DNA from: Bacteroidaceae bacterium
GTDB taxonomy: Bacteria > Bacteroidota > Bacteroidia > Bacteroidales > Bacteroidaceae
Direction: 5' to 3'
Assembly (NCBI GenBank): GCA_016302435.1
Contig: JAEDNQ010000083.1
Coordinates: 1 to 9,993 of the forward strand
Length of the DNA: 9,993 nucleotides
How positions within the stretch are numbered: the stretch's first letter is position 1; each line of letters opens with the position of its first letter. A program made the position numbers and the translations under genes. This document shows, piece by piece, positions 1 to 5,567 of the stretch. Under the pieces are notes generated by a model. It had not been told where the DNA came from, did not search any database, and was given only the letters and a program-made list of their open reading frames with translations.

Positions 1-167
1 CGACAGCCAACAGCGGCTACACGTTCAAGAAGTGGAGCGACGGCAACACCAACGCAGAGCGCATGGTGACAGTGGATGGCGACATGTCGCTGACAGCGAC
101 CTTTGAGGCTACCTCTGGCGGCGGAGGTGACGCTGGCGGAGGTGACGAAGGCGGCAGCGCATTTTAG
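1..167 (+). CDS. C-terminal end of a repeat-containing surface-type protein (5' end outside window)
   Basis: An open frame runs from base 3 to a TAG at 165-167 and is the last 54 codons of a longer gene. The visible protein contains YTFKKWSDG followed by NAERMVTVDGDMSLTATFE. This is the pattern of the divergent InlB B-repeat (also called bacterial or Listeria/Bacteroides repeat): an aromatic-W-S/D-G turn, then a 'V..D..LTA.F' strand. Such repeats are common in secreted or cell-surface proteins and in some phage or mobile-element proteins of Bacteroidota. After the repeat comes a low-complexity tail of Gly, Asp and Ala (GGGGDAGGGDEGG) ending in SAF. No catalytic domain is visible, so the overall function cannot be given. 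A strong hairpin follows 28 bp downstream. The repeat type is fairly secure; the role is not. Confidence 0.72.
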   Translation, partial: TANSGYTFKKWSDGNTNAERMVTVDGDMSLTATFEATSGGGGDAGGGDEGGSAF

Positions 168-195
168 CGGATGACGACATAGCCTTTTGCGGATT

Positions 196-234
196 ATGGC
201 ACAGGGCGGATGCTAAAAAGCACCGCCCTGCCAT
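196..234 (+). terminator. Strong hairpin downstream of the truncated repeat-protein gene
   Basis: CAGGGCGG (202-209) pairs with CCGCCCTG (223-230). The inner TGC/GCA (211-213 and 220-222) and the outer ATGG/CCAT (196-199 and 231-234) extend it to about 15 bp with two small bulges and a TAAAAA loop. It begins 28 bp after the stop at 167, where a terminator would be expected. No T run follows, so it may be a 3'-end-stabilising hairpin or a non-canonical terminator. Confidence 0.5.
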
Positions 235-244
235 GTAAGTACCC

Positions 245-515
245 GTCCGCCCAGCGACATCTGTTTGTCATCTGTATAACATCTGTGGATCAAATTCAAT
301 CATCGGAATTTAAACGGAATATAAACGGATTATCCGACTAAGTTCCGACTAAGTTCCGATGATAAATTATTATCCCGTCCACCCAGCGGACAGCAATGAC
401 TTTTTATGAACGCGAATTTCCGCAAATTATCCGTAAATTAAAGAAAATTAATTCACCAAAATTCGCGGTCAATTCATGGCAATTCACGTTCACCAATACA
501 GTCCGCCCAGCGGAC
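245..515. repeat. Three dispersed mini-hairpin repeats (GTCCGCCCAGCGGAC type)
   Basis: The copies are at 245-258 (one G missing on the right arm), 377-391 (one mismatch in the left arm) and 501-515 (perfect). The perfect copy is GTCCGC-CCA-GCGGAC, a 6-bp stem with a 3-base loop. The three start points are 132 and 124 bp apart. The first two are preceded by CCC and two of the three are followed by a CATC-type sequence. The function is unknown. Confidence 0.7.
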
Positions 516-557
516 ATCATTAATCATTAGTCATTAATCATTAATCATTAATCATTT
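516..557. repeat. Six tandem heptamers (ATCATTA) immediately before a start codon
   Basis: Six contiguous 7-bp units fill 516-557. The third begins with G instead of A and the sixth ends in T. The array ends six bases before the ATG at 564. A heptamer is not a multiple of three and is outside the gene, so a length change would alter only upstream spacing. Such arrays are prone to slippage. Confidence 0.85.
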
Positions 558-563
558 TCCCCC

Positions 564-782
564 ATGACTACGTTCTACATCACCCTCATCACCAGCCTCC
601 TGCTCATTGTAGGCGGATTCATCACTCCTCCCATCGGTCAGATAGACGGCAGTGTGCTAACAGCTGTAGGCATGTTGGTGCTCTTCGCCACGGTGGAGAA
701 GATACCGGAGGCTATAAGGGCAGGAAGGAGCATAAAGGTGCAGAAGGGCAACTTCTGTGCGGAGATAGAAGCAAGCGATTAG
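564..782 (+). CDS. Small two-helix membrane protein, family not recognised
   Basis: This 72-residue protein has two hydrophobic segments. The first, about residues 4-20, contains FYITLITSLLLIVGGFI; the second is about residues 29-44 (SVLTAVGMLVLFATVE). A short Pro/Gly-rich turn (TPPIGQIDG) lies between them. The last 25 residues are polar and charged (KIPEAIRAGRSIKVQKG and onward). The size and the two-helix plan resemble holins and small phage- or conjugation-associated membrane proteins, but no family motif confirms this. The start follows the heptamer array with the spacer TTTTCCCCC and no Shine-Dalgarno sequence. A dyad at 804-837 follows the TAG. The frame ends cleanly and no larger gene overlaps it, which supports it as a real gene. 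Identity is unknown. Confidence 0.6.
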   Translation: MTTFYITLITSLLLIVGGFITPPIGQIDGSVLTAVGMLVLFATVEKIPEAIRAGRSIKVQKGNFCAEIEASD

Positions 783-800
783 CCCAAGGGGCATAAGAAA

Positions 801-837
801 GGCAAAGGCAATCCTCGTGTGTGCGGGGATTGCCTTT
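801..837. terminator. Probable bidirectional terminator between convergent genes
   Basis: AAAGGCAATCC (804-814) pairs perfectly with GGATTGCCTTT (827-837). The stem extends inward through a T-G wobble, C-G and G-C to a TGTGTG loop, about 14 bp in all. It lies 22 bp after the plus-strand stop at 782 and about 70 bp beyond the minus-strand stop at 908. On the minus strand the stem is followed by TTTGCCTTTCTT, so the T-rich flank favours termination of the minus-strand gene. It could serve both. Confidence 0.7.
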
Positions 838-907
838 GAGTATCAATAGCTCATGACAACATTCCATGTGGACGTTTTTTTCGACAGACGTTTTGACTTC
901 GTCTTCT

Positions 908-1462
908 TTATCCCATAAACTGATACTCGAAGTTTGGGCTCTTGACTGAGGGGAACTGCGAGCGGGGGTCTACATCGTTGCGGCTTTTCAGATGGTCAAT
1001 GATGCGGTTGTAGGCATCCATGGCGCTCTTGGCCTTTTGCTTGACTGTGAAGGTTGTGTCGAAGTATTTGCATTTTCCGGTAGAAGGTATGGTCACAACG
1101 CGCTTGAACTTGATGCTTGTGAGCCACCAACCGACTCTTTCCTCATTGAGGGCATCAAGAATGGTCTTCTTGCGGTCGTAAATTGGGTTGTTGATGCCTT
1201 CGCTCTTCTCTGCCTTGCGTTTGGCTTCCTCTTCCTTGAAGGCTTCGATGTTGGGTGCTTCCGTCTTGAGGAAAAGGACATAGTTGGAATAGTTCACCTT
1301 CAGGCGGAAGGGGAACTGGTTGGATGAATTGTGGAAAGTTGTGATGCGGTTCTTTGCGCTACTGTCCAGCTTTATCTCTGGTATGGTGCCGATGAAGGCT
1401 ATGGCTTCATCTACTGACGAAACTACTGTCTCGTGGTCAAAATATCTTACGTATAAGTTCAT
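908..1462 (-). CDS. Conserved-looking hypothetical protein, 184 residues
   Basis: No named domain is recognised with confidence. The protein is soluble, without a signal peptide or membrane helix. The N-terminal part begins MNLYVRYFDHETVVSSVDEA, followed by alternating strand-like segments. A charged helix-like stretch (EAFKEEEAKRKAEKSE) lies near residues 73-88. The C-terminal half holds the striking LNEERVGWW, then FKRVVTIPSTGKCKYFDTTF, and ends ERSQFPS-like (RSQFPSVKSPNFEY). I have an impression that similar proteins of this length occur widely in Bacteroidales, but this is memory, not a search. The start is preceded by an AT-rich leader without a ribosome-binding site. A probable promoter lies near 1664-1694 and repeats lie in the leader. 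Its plus-strand neighbour converges on it through the hairpin at 801-837. The opposite strand has a 111-codon frame without protein character. Confidence 0.78.
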   Translation of the reverse strand: MNLYVRYFDHETVVSSVDEAIAFIGTIPEIKLDSSAKNRITTFHNSSNQFPFRLKVNYSNYVLFLKTEAPNIEAFKEEEAKRKAEKSEGINNPIYDRKKTILDALNEERVGWWLTSIKFKRVVTIPSTGKCKYFDTTFTVKQKAKSAMDAYNRIIDHLKSRNDVDPRSQFPSVKSPNFEYQFMG

Positions 1463-1506
1463 TTATATCAATGTGTTTTATTTGCTGATGTATGCTGCTG
1501 ATATGT

Positions 1507-1612
1507 GATTCTGTCGTCTGACGCTGATGTGTTAGATGTGCGATTCTGTCGTCTGACGCTGATGTGTTAGATGTGCGATTCTGTCGTCTGACGCTGATGT
1601 GTTCAGATGTGT
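1507..1612. repeat. Three tandem 35-bp repeats in the leader of the 184-residue gene
   Basis: Units lie at 1507-1541, 1542-1576 and 1577-1612. The first two are identical and the third differs by one inserted C and a C-to-T change at its end. Partial units flank them: GCTGATATGT before, and GATTCTGATGTGG after. Each unit starts GATTCTGTCGTCTGACGC and contains the dyad CGTC-T-GACG (1515-1523, 1550-1558, 1585-1593). A 35-bp unit shifts reading frame each time and there is no spacer diversity, so it is neither a protein repeat nor CRISPR. Confidence 0.93.
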
Positions 1613-1663
1613 GATTCTGATGTGGATAGGTCATGCGCGGTTGGCATGTGTGAAAAATATTTG

Positions 1664-1694
1664 CAAAGTTAATGTTTTTTCTGTAATTGTCAAA
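1664..1694 (-). promoter_or_regulatory. Bacteroidota-type promoter for the 184-residue gene
   Basis: Read on the minus strand, TTTG (1694-1691) is followed after 19 bases by TAACTTTG (1671-1664). This fits the Bacteroidota sigma consensus TTTG-N19-21-TAnnTTTG exactly. The inferred transcription start is near 1657. That gives a leader of about 195 nt to the ATG at 1462, and the leader includes all three 35-bp repeats. Confidence 0.65.
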
Positions 1695-1768
1695 ACAACA
1701 GGAGAAAAAACTCTCATATAGATGCTTATGCAGGCTTTTCATCTTGTGAATTGATAAGTGCGTGCCAC

Positions 1769-1798
1769 TTTTTCGGTGGGAATTAATAGAACCCACCT
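1769..1798. repeat. 30-bp dispersed repeat with internal hairpin, copy 1
   Basis: This 30-bp sequence holds GGTGGG (1775-1780) and CCCACC (1792-1797) around AATTAATAGAA. It is preceded by TTTTTC. It is the exact reverse complement of 3877-3906. It lies 45 bp beyond the stop of the methyltransferase gene. As a terminator for that gene it would be weak, because on the minus strand the hairpin is followed by GAAAAAG rather than T residues. Confidence 0.85.
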
Positions 1799-1842
1799 TA
1801 AATGATTGTGGCGATAATGGTGTCCATGCTGATGTCCTATGC

Positions 1843-3315
1843 TCACTGTGGTCGGTAGCTGCTCCTTATCTTCCATTCTGACGGATAGAGGTTGTTGGCT
1901 CTGCTGCCGATATTGTTTGCGAAACCTATGGGGTGGCCTTGATACGTCAGGAGCACGTGGCCTGTGGGTGTCTCCTGTGGCAGTTGGATGGCTTCTCCGC
2001 TAAGGTAGGCTATGGCTCTGTGGAGGTCGAGGTCGGCGCATGGAAAGGCTTGTCTGTTGATGGATAGGCTCATGGACAGAGAGTGGCATGGTTGTAGGTT
2101 CTTGCCTTTCTGCTTTGCAAGGCTGATGCCTGAGTGTACTACCTTCAGTGTTTGTCTTGCTGTCTGGAGCGTGGGGTAGTAGGCTGACGGGAATGCCTTG
2201 AACGTATCGTTGTCTTGGTAGAATGTCATGTCTGTACTATCGTTCACCCAGGTCTTGAGCTCGCTTGGGAAGGTCGATGTCTTTTGCATGCTGCCTGCTT
2301 TATCCTTTTGCTTGTTTCTCTTGCTTTTCTTGGAAGAGAAGGCTGGTGAAACGGATATTTCGCATTGCATGTTTCTGCCATGATACATTCTTGAGCAGGT
2401 GGGAGACTCGTCTCTTCCTTCCTCTTCTGCCTTTTTGCGGAGCACGCTGACGAAGAATCCTTCGCCTTTGGTGATATGGGGATAGAAGTGGGTGAATATG
2501 TTGTCGATTCCCCACTGCACATCTGGCGAAGAAGAGAGTATCTCTGCTCCGAGTTCTTCTGCTATCCAGCGCACGTTGTCTTCGTCTTCAAGAGTGTTGT
2601 AAGTGCATGTGCTGTAGATGAGTATGCCGTCCTGCTTGAGTGTGTGCCATATCTTGCTGACAATGTCCCTCTGCCTTGAGCTGCAGACCTTCACATTCGG
2701 CATGCTCCATTCGCCTATGGTGTCGTGGTCTTTGCGGAACATGCCTTCGCCAGAGCAGGGAACATCGCAGATGACAATGTCGAATGTTTCGTCGAAGGCG
2801 GTGAAGTCTTCCGCATAGTTGTTGGTGACAATGCAGTTGGGCTTGCCCCATTTGATGATGTTCTCTGCCAGTATGTTGGCTCTGCTCCTTATGGCCTCAT
2901 TGGCTATGAGCAGCGAACCTTCGGGCAGGTGGGAGAGGGCCAGTGTGGATTTTCCTCCTGGTGCAGCACATAGGTCCAATACTCTGACGGGGCTGCCGCC
3001 ACGGACGTATTGGCTGAGTATGTGGCCCACGTACATTGATGATGCTTCCTGCACATAGTAGCATCCTGCGTGCAGCAGAGGGTCGAAGGTGAACTGCGGT
3101 CGCTGGCTGAGGTAAAAGCCTGTGGAACACCAAGGGACGGGGGACATGGTGTCCGTTGTCTGCTTGTATGTGTCCACTGCGGTTGCGTCGACCTTTGATG
3201 GGTTGATGCGGATGCTTGTAGGCGGGGTGTCGTGCAATGCTGCCTCCAACTTTGAGTATTCTTCTTTGCCAAGGATGGCAATCATGGAGTTTATGAAGTC
3301 TTCTGGTAGAGTCAT
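1843..3315 (-). CDS. RsmF/Nop2-type rRNA cytosine-5 methyltransferase
   Basis: This 490-residue enzyme should transfer a methyl group from S-adenosylmethionine to C5 of a cytosine in RNA, most likely 16S rRNA. The SAM-binding motif I, VLDLCAAPGGKST, is at about residues 112-124. NANE-like acidic positions follow at IANEAIRSRANIL. Motif IV, DVPCSGEGMFRK, carries the first catalytic-region Cys near 187, and motif VI, YSTCTYN, the second near 237. This pair is typical of RNA m5C methyltransferases. The C-terminal end, GFANNIGSRANNLYPSEW, matches the RsmF-type C-terminal (PUA-like) domain. The start chosen at 3315 (MTLPEDFIN) is where family members begin. The upstream ATG at 3363 would add 16 atypical residues and overlap folA. 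It lies 25 bp after folA and is probably in the same transcript. The domain assignment is secure; the exact rRNA target is inferred. Confidence 0.9.
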   Translation of the reverse strand: MTLPEDFINSMIAILGKEEYSKLEAALHDTPPTSIRINPSKVDATAVDTYKQTTDTMSPVPWCSTGFYLSQRPQFTFDPLLHAGCYYVQEASSMYVGHILSQYVRGGSPVRVLDLCAAPGGKSTLALSHLPEGSLLIANEAIRSRANILAENIIKWGKPNCIVTNNYAEDFTAFDETFDIVICDVPCSGEGMFRKDHDTIGEWSMPNVKVCSSRQRDIVSKIWHTLKQDGILIYSTCTYNTLEDEDNVRWIAEELGAEILSSSPDVQWGIDNIFTHFYPHITKGEGFFVSVLRKKAEEEGRDESPTCSRMYHGRNMQCEISVSPAFSSKKSKRNKQKDKAGSMQKTSTFPSELKTWVNDSTDMTFYQDNDTFKAFPSAYYPTLQTARQTLKVVHSGISLAKQKGKNLQPCHSLSMSLSINRQAFPCADLDLHRAIAYLSGEAIQLPQETPTGHVLLTYQGHPIGFANNIGSRANNLYPSEWKIRSSYRPQ

Positions 3316-3340
3316 TGTGTGGGTGAAGTGGCCTGAGTGG

Positions 3341-3829
3341 TTATTGTTTGCGCACAAGATCAATGAAGGCGTATCTTTGTGCGTGCTTCTCGTCCTGAGT
3401 GTGCTCTTCTCTCCTTACTTCCTTCCATTGTGACATGTTGATGGAGGGGAAGAAGGTGTCTGCCTCTGTGGGTGTGTCGTAGACATAGGTGAGGCACAGG
3501 CGGTCAGCAAGGGGGAGAGCCTCTTTGTATACGGATGCTCCTCCGATGATGTAGACATCTCCATAGCAGGAGGAGAGTGCATCTTGCAGGGTGGGGTAGA
3601 GGTCTGCTCCGGGGAAGTCGGCTGGGTGTGCCGTGCGTGAGAGGACGATATTGCGACGGTTGGGCAGTGCTCCCTTGGGCAGGCTCTCGAAGGTGCGGCG
3701 GCCCATGATGACGGTATGTCCGGTTGTCAGTGCCTTGAATCGCTTGAGGTCATTGGGCAGACGGTATAGGAGGTGGTTGTCGAGGCCTATGGCATTGTTG
3801 GATGATATGGCTACTATGATGGAAAGCAT
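3341..3829 (-). CDS. folA: Dihydrofolate reductase
   Basis: This 162-residue protein should reduce dihydrofolate to tetrahydrofolate with NADPH in the cytoplasm. The N-terminus, MLSIIVAISSNNAIG, is the usual first strand and Met20-type loop entry. RLPNDLKRFK places the catalytic Asp at 27, the same number as in E. coli. VIMGRRTFESLP (about 41-52) and YIIGGASVYKEAL (about 93-105) are the NADPH-binding segments. TYVYDTPTEADTFFP is the usual C-terminal strand region. Position 22, often Trp, is Tyr here (LLYRLP). The length is normal for a chromosomal FolA. It is downstream of thyA, as often seen, but separated from it by 239 bp that contain a foldback element. No Shine-Dalgarno sequence is visible before the ATG. 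Confidence 0.96.
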   Translation of the reverse strand: MLSIIVAISSNNAIGLDNHLLYRLPNDLKRFKALTTGHTVIMGRRTFESLPKGALPNRRNIVLSRTAHPADFPGADLYPTLQDALSSCYGDVYIIGGASVYKEALPLADRLCLTYVYDTPTEADTFFPSINMSQWKEVRREEHTQDEKHAQRYAFIDLVRKQ

Positions 3830-3873
3830 GGGGTGTTTGGAATGTTGAGAATAATAATGTTACATGGAGTGTT

Positions 3874-4073
3874 TATAGGTGGGTTCTATTAATTCCCACC
3901 GAAAAAAAGATTTTGAATTTGTTAGTTTCGTTTTGTCATCTTTCCGTTTCTCTCTGGCGCATACTGTCAGTTTTCGCGGTCACGATGCCCGCATCGCTCC
4001 CTTAAAAACTGACACTCTGCTCTCAGAGATAAATCGGAAATCTGACAAAGCGAATTAATAGAACCCACCTATA
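3874..4073. mobile_element. 200-bp foldback (MITE-like) element between thyA and folA
   Basis: The ends are perfect 21-bp inverted repeats (3874-3894 and 4053-4073, beginning TATAGGTGGGTTC). Inside, nested collinear arms continue toward a centre. They are 3929-3938 with 4043-4052 (9 of 10), 3941-3946 with 4035-4040, 3949-3953 with 4025-4029, 3966-3974 with 4005-4013 (GTCAGTTTT), and CGATGC 3983-3988 with GCATCG 3991-3996. The left arm has about 30 bp extra, A-rich, after the end repeat. There is no reading frame for a transposase. The TATA at each outer edge could be either part of the inverted repeat or a target duplication. Short, non-coding, terminally inverted and palindromic, it fits a non-autonomous MITE. 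Activity is unknown. Confidence 0.7.
3877..3906. repeat. 30-bp dispersed repeat, copy 2 (inverted relative to copy 1)
   Basis: This is the exact reverse complement of 1769-1798, including the internal GGTGGG/CCCACC hairpin and the adjacent run of A. It forms the left end of the foldback element. Eighteen of its bases recur, inverted, at the right end (4053-4070). Confidence 0.9.
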
Positions 4074-4863
4074 CGCTGACGGTTGCCTTGATGTGTGGAT
4101 GTGGGTCATAGTCGGTCAGGGTGAAGTCTTCATATTGGAAAGAGAAGATGTCCTTGACGGAGGGGTTGATGTGCATGTGGGGCAGCGGTCGAGGGTCTCG
4201 TGTCAGCTGCAGCTTGGCTTGCTCGATGTGGTCGAGGTAAAGGTGGGTGTCGCCAGTGGTGTAGACGAAGTCACCTGGTTCGAGACCACATACCTGTGCT
4301 ACCATCATTGTCAGCAAGGCGTAGGAGGCGATGTTGAATGGCACTCCGAGGAAGGTGTCTGCACTTCTCTGGTAGAGTTGGCAGCTCAGTTTGCCGTTGG
4401 CGACATAAAACTGGAAGAGTATGTGGCATGGGGGCAGGTTCATGTTGTCGATGTCTGCCACGTTCCATGCTGAGACGATGAGGCGGCGTGAGTTCGGATT
4501 GTTCTTTATTTGTTCTATGACCTCGCTTATCTGGTCTATATGCCCACCGTTGTAGTCGGGCCAGCTTCGCCATTGGTAGCCATAGATATGTCCGAGGTCG
4601 CCATCTTCGTCTGCCCATTCGTTCCATATCCTCACGCCTCTTTCCTGCAGCCACTTGGCATTGGTGTCGCCACGGAGGAACCATAGGAGTTCGTAGATGA
4701 TGGACTTCAGGTGCAGCTTCTTTGTTGTTAGCAGGGGAAAACCTTCTTGAAGGTTGAAGCGCATCTGGTTGCCGAAGACGGATATTGTGCCGGTGCCTGT
4801 ACGGTCGCCTTTTTGTGTGCCTTCGATGAGGATGCGGTCGAGTAGTTCGAGATATTGTTTCAT
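4069..4863 (-). CDS. thyA: Thymidylate synthase
   Basis: This protein converts dUMP to dTMP using 5,10-methylenetetrahydrofolate and releases dihydrofolate for the FolA encoded next. It has 264 residues, the same length as E. coli ThyA, and aligns from the first residue (MKQYLELLDR). Phosphate-binding RTGTGT starts at Arg21. The folate and dUMP pocket has WNEWADEDGDLG. The nucleophilic Cys146 is in PPCHILFQFYV. QLYQRSADTFLG and FNIASY with Asn177 complete the dUMP site, and the C-terminus is DPHPHIKATVSV. The frame is open 24 codons further upstream, but those residues are unlike the family and the probable promoter overlaps that ATG. The start at 4863 is therefore preferred. The TAG stop lies inside the right inverted repeat of the foldback element. 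Confidence 0.98.
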   Translation of the reverse strand: MKQYLELLDRILIEGTQKGDRTGTGTISVFGNQMRFNLQEGFPLLTTKKLHLKSIIYELLWFLRGDTNAKWLQERGVRIWNEWADEDGDLGHIYGYQWRSWPDYNGGHIDQISEVIEQIKNNPNSRRLIVSAWNVADIDNMNLPPCHILFQFYVANGKLSCQLYQRSADTFLGVPFNIASYALLTMMVAQVCGLEPGDFVYTTGDTHLYLDHIEQAKLQLTRDPRPLPHMHINPSVKDIFSFQYEDFTLTDYDPHPHIKATVSV

Positions 4864-4932
4864 GATAGTGTATCTGTGTCTTTGGGTGATTATGCAAATG
4901 TGTGGATAATGTGTCTGTATGGATTCTTCATG

Positions 4933-4940
4933 CAAAAGTA
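4933..4940 (-). promoter_or_regulatory. Putative -7 box for thyA
   Basis: On the minus strand TACTTTTG matches TAnnTTTG, about 70 bp before the thyA ATG. The -33 region at the usual distance (around 4960) is weak, reading GATGG rather than TTTG. An expected transcription start near 4926 gives a leader of about 63 nt. Confidence 0.45.
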
Positions 4941-5022
4941 CGAAAAATCATCGGATTATCCATCATCATCTTACGATAAAGGCATGTTGGGAGTTGAAAA
5001 AGGGGGAAGAGTAAAGCCTGTG

Positions 5023-5060
5023 AGCACAAAAAGGGTGACTGAACATGTCAGTCACCCTTT
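5023..5060 (-). terminator. Intrinsic terminator of the exb operon
   Basis: AAAGGGTGACTGA (5030-5042) pairs perfectly over 13 bp with TCAGTCACCCTTT (5048-5060) around a 5-base loop. Read on the minus strand the stem is followed by TTTTTGTG, a good T tract. It lies 42 bp after the stop of the last exb gene. Confidence 0.88.
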
Positions 5061-5102
5061 GTTATCGTTGATGTCATGTGCTATGCAGCACAGTCTTTCG
5101 TG

Positions 5103-5567
5103 TTACTGCTTTTTGTTTGCAGAGTACATAATCTTGAGGGCGTAGGATTTACGCAGCACTTGCTTCACGTCAGTGATGATACCCATCGGAGTGTTGTGGT
5201 CGCACTTGAGTGAGATAGTGTAGAAGGGTTTGTCTGACTCTGGGAGTTCAGCGCGGTCTTCTGTGACGAAGTCCTTCACTTCCAGTACTTCTGCATACTT
5301 GTCGTTCAGCTGGATGCGGTATCCTGTACCGAACTGAGCCTTGAGTGCGTCGGTTGGTTGTCCGATGTAGATGAATGAAGTACAAGACTTACGAGCGAGT
5401 TTCTCAAGCTGTGTACCAACAGGTCTGTCGAATTTCACCTTCAGTGTCACCTCTCTCATGGTGGTAACCATCATGAAGAAGAACAGGATGGTGAAAATCA
5501 AGTCAGGAAGAGATGAGGTGTTCATCTCAGGCATTTCCCTGCCGCCGTTTTTATTGAATCTACTCAT
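5103..5567 (-). CDS. exbD: ExbD/TolR-family biopolymer transport protein (second copy)
   Basis: This 154-residue protein has one membrane helix near residues 21-37, PDLIFTILFFFMMVTTM. Asp22 at its start is the conserved proton-carrying Asp of ExbD/TolR. The N-terminal EMNTSSLPD is the usual short cytoplasmic lead-in, and the remaining ~115 residues form the periplasmic domain. It differs clearly from its upstream paralogue, so the two may form a mixed ExbD dimer inside an ExbB pore (inference). Its ATG overlaps the TAA of the previous gene by one base (TAATG), and GGAGG lies 9 bases before the ATG inside that gene, so translation is probably coupled. It is the last gene before the terminator at 5023-5060. 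Confidence 0.93.
   Translation of the reverse strand: MSRFNKNGGREMPEMNTSSLPDLIFTILFFFMMVTTMREVTLKVKFDRPVGTQLEKLARKSCTSFIYIGQPTDALKAQFGTGYRIQLNDKYAEVLEVKDFVTEDRAELPESDKPFYTISLKCDHNTPMGIITDVKQVLRKSYALKIMYSANKKQ

Larger units (their letters stand above)
168..563. other. Non-coding stretch rich in small repeats and dyads
   Basis: No convincing gene lies in these 396 bp. Besides the hairpin at 196-234 it holds three copies of a GTCCGCCCAGCGGAC-type mini-hairpin and two tandem copies of CCGACTAAGTT (334-344 and 345-355). It has inverted repeats ATCATCGGAA (299-308) and TTCCGATGAT (354-363), and CGCGAATT (411-418) with AATTCGCG (460-467). A heptamer array ends just before the next start codon. No TAnnTTTG promoter box was found on the plus strand here. 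It looks like an accumulation of short repetitive elements rather than a decayed gene, because no reading frame of recognisable protein survives. Confidence 0.6.

Noticed and set aside
1507..1612. Possible CRISPR array
   Set aside because: The 35-bp units are contiguous with no spacers, and no cas gene is present.
1437..1796. Minus-strand 119-codon open frame overlapping the 184-residue gene's start and leader
   Set aside because: It runs across the 35-bp repeats, where each unit is read in a different frame, and across the probable promoter and the 30-bp repeat. Its composition (His, Ser, Arg and Thr rich) has no domain character.
1775..1797. GGTGGG/CCCACC hairpin as a terminator for the methyltransferase gene
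   Set aside because: On the minus strand it is followed by A residues, not T, and the same sequence recurs as an end of the foldback element, so it is better explained as a repeat.
3316..3363. Longer N-terminus for the RsmF-like protein
   Set aside because: It would overlap the folA coding end by 23 bp and add residues not seen in the family; MTLPEDF at 3315 is the normal beginning.
4864..4935. Longer N-terminus for ThyA
   Set aside because: The 24 extra residues do not resemble ThyA, and the putative -7 box at 4933-4940 overlaps that upstream ATG.
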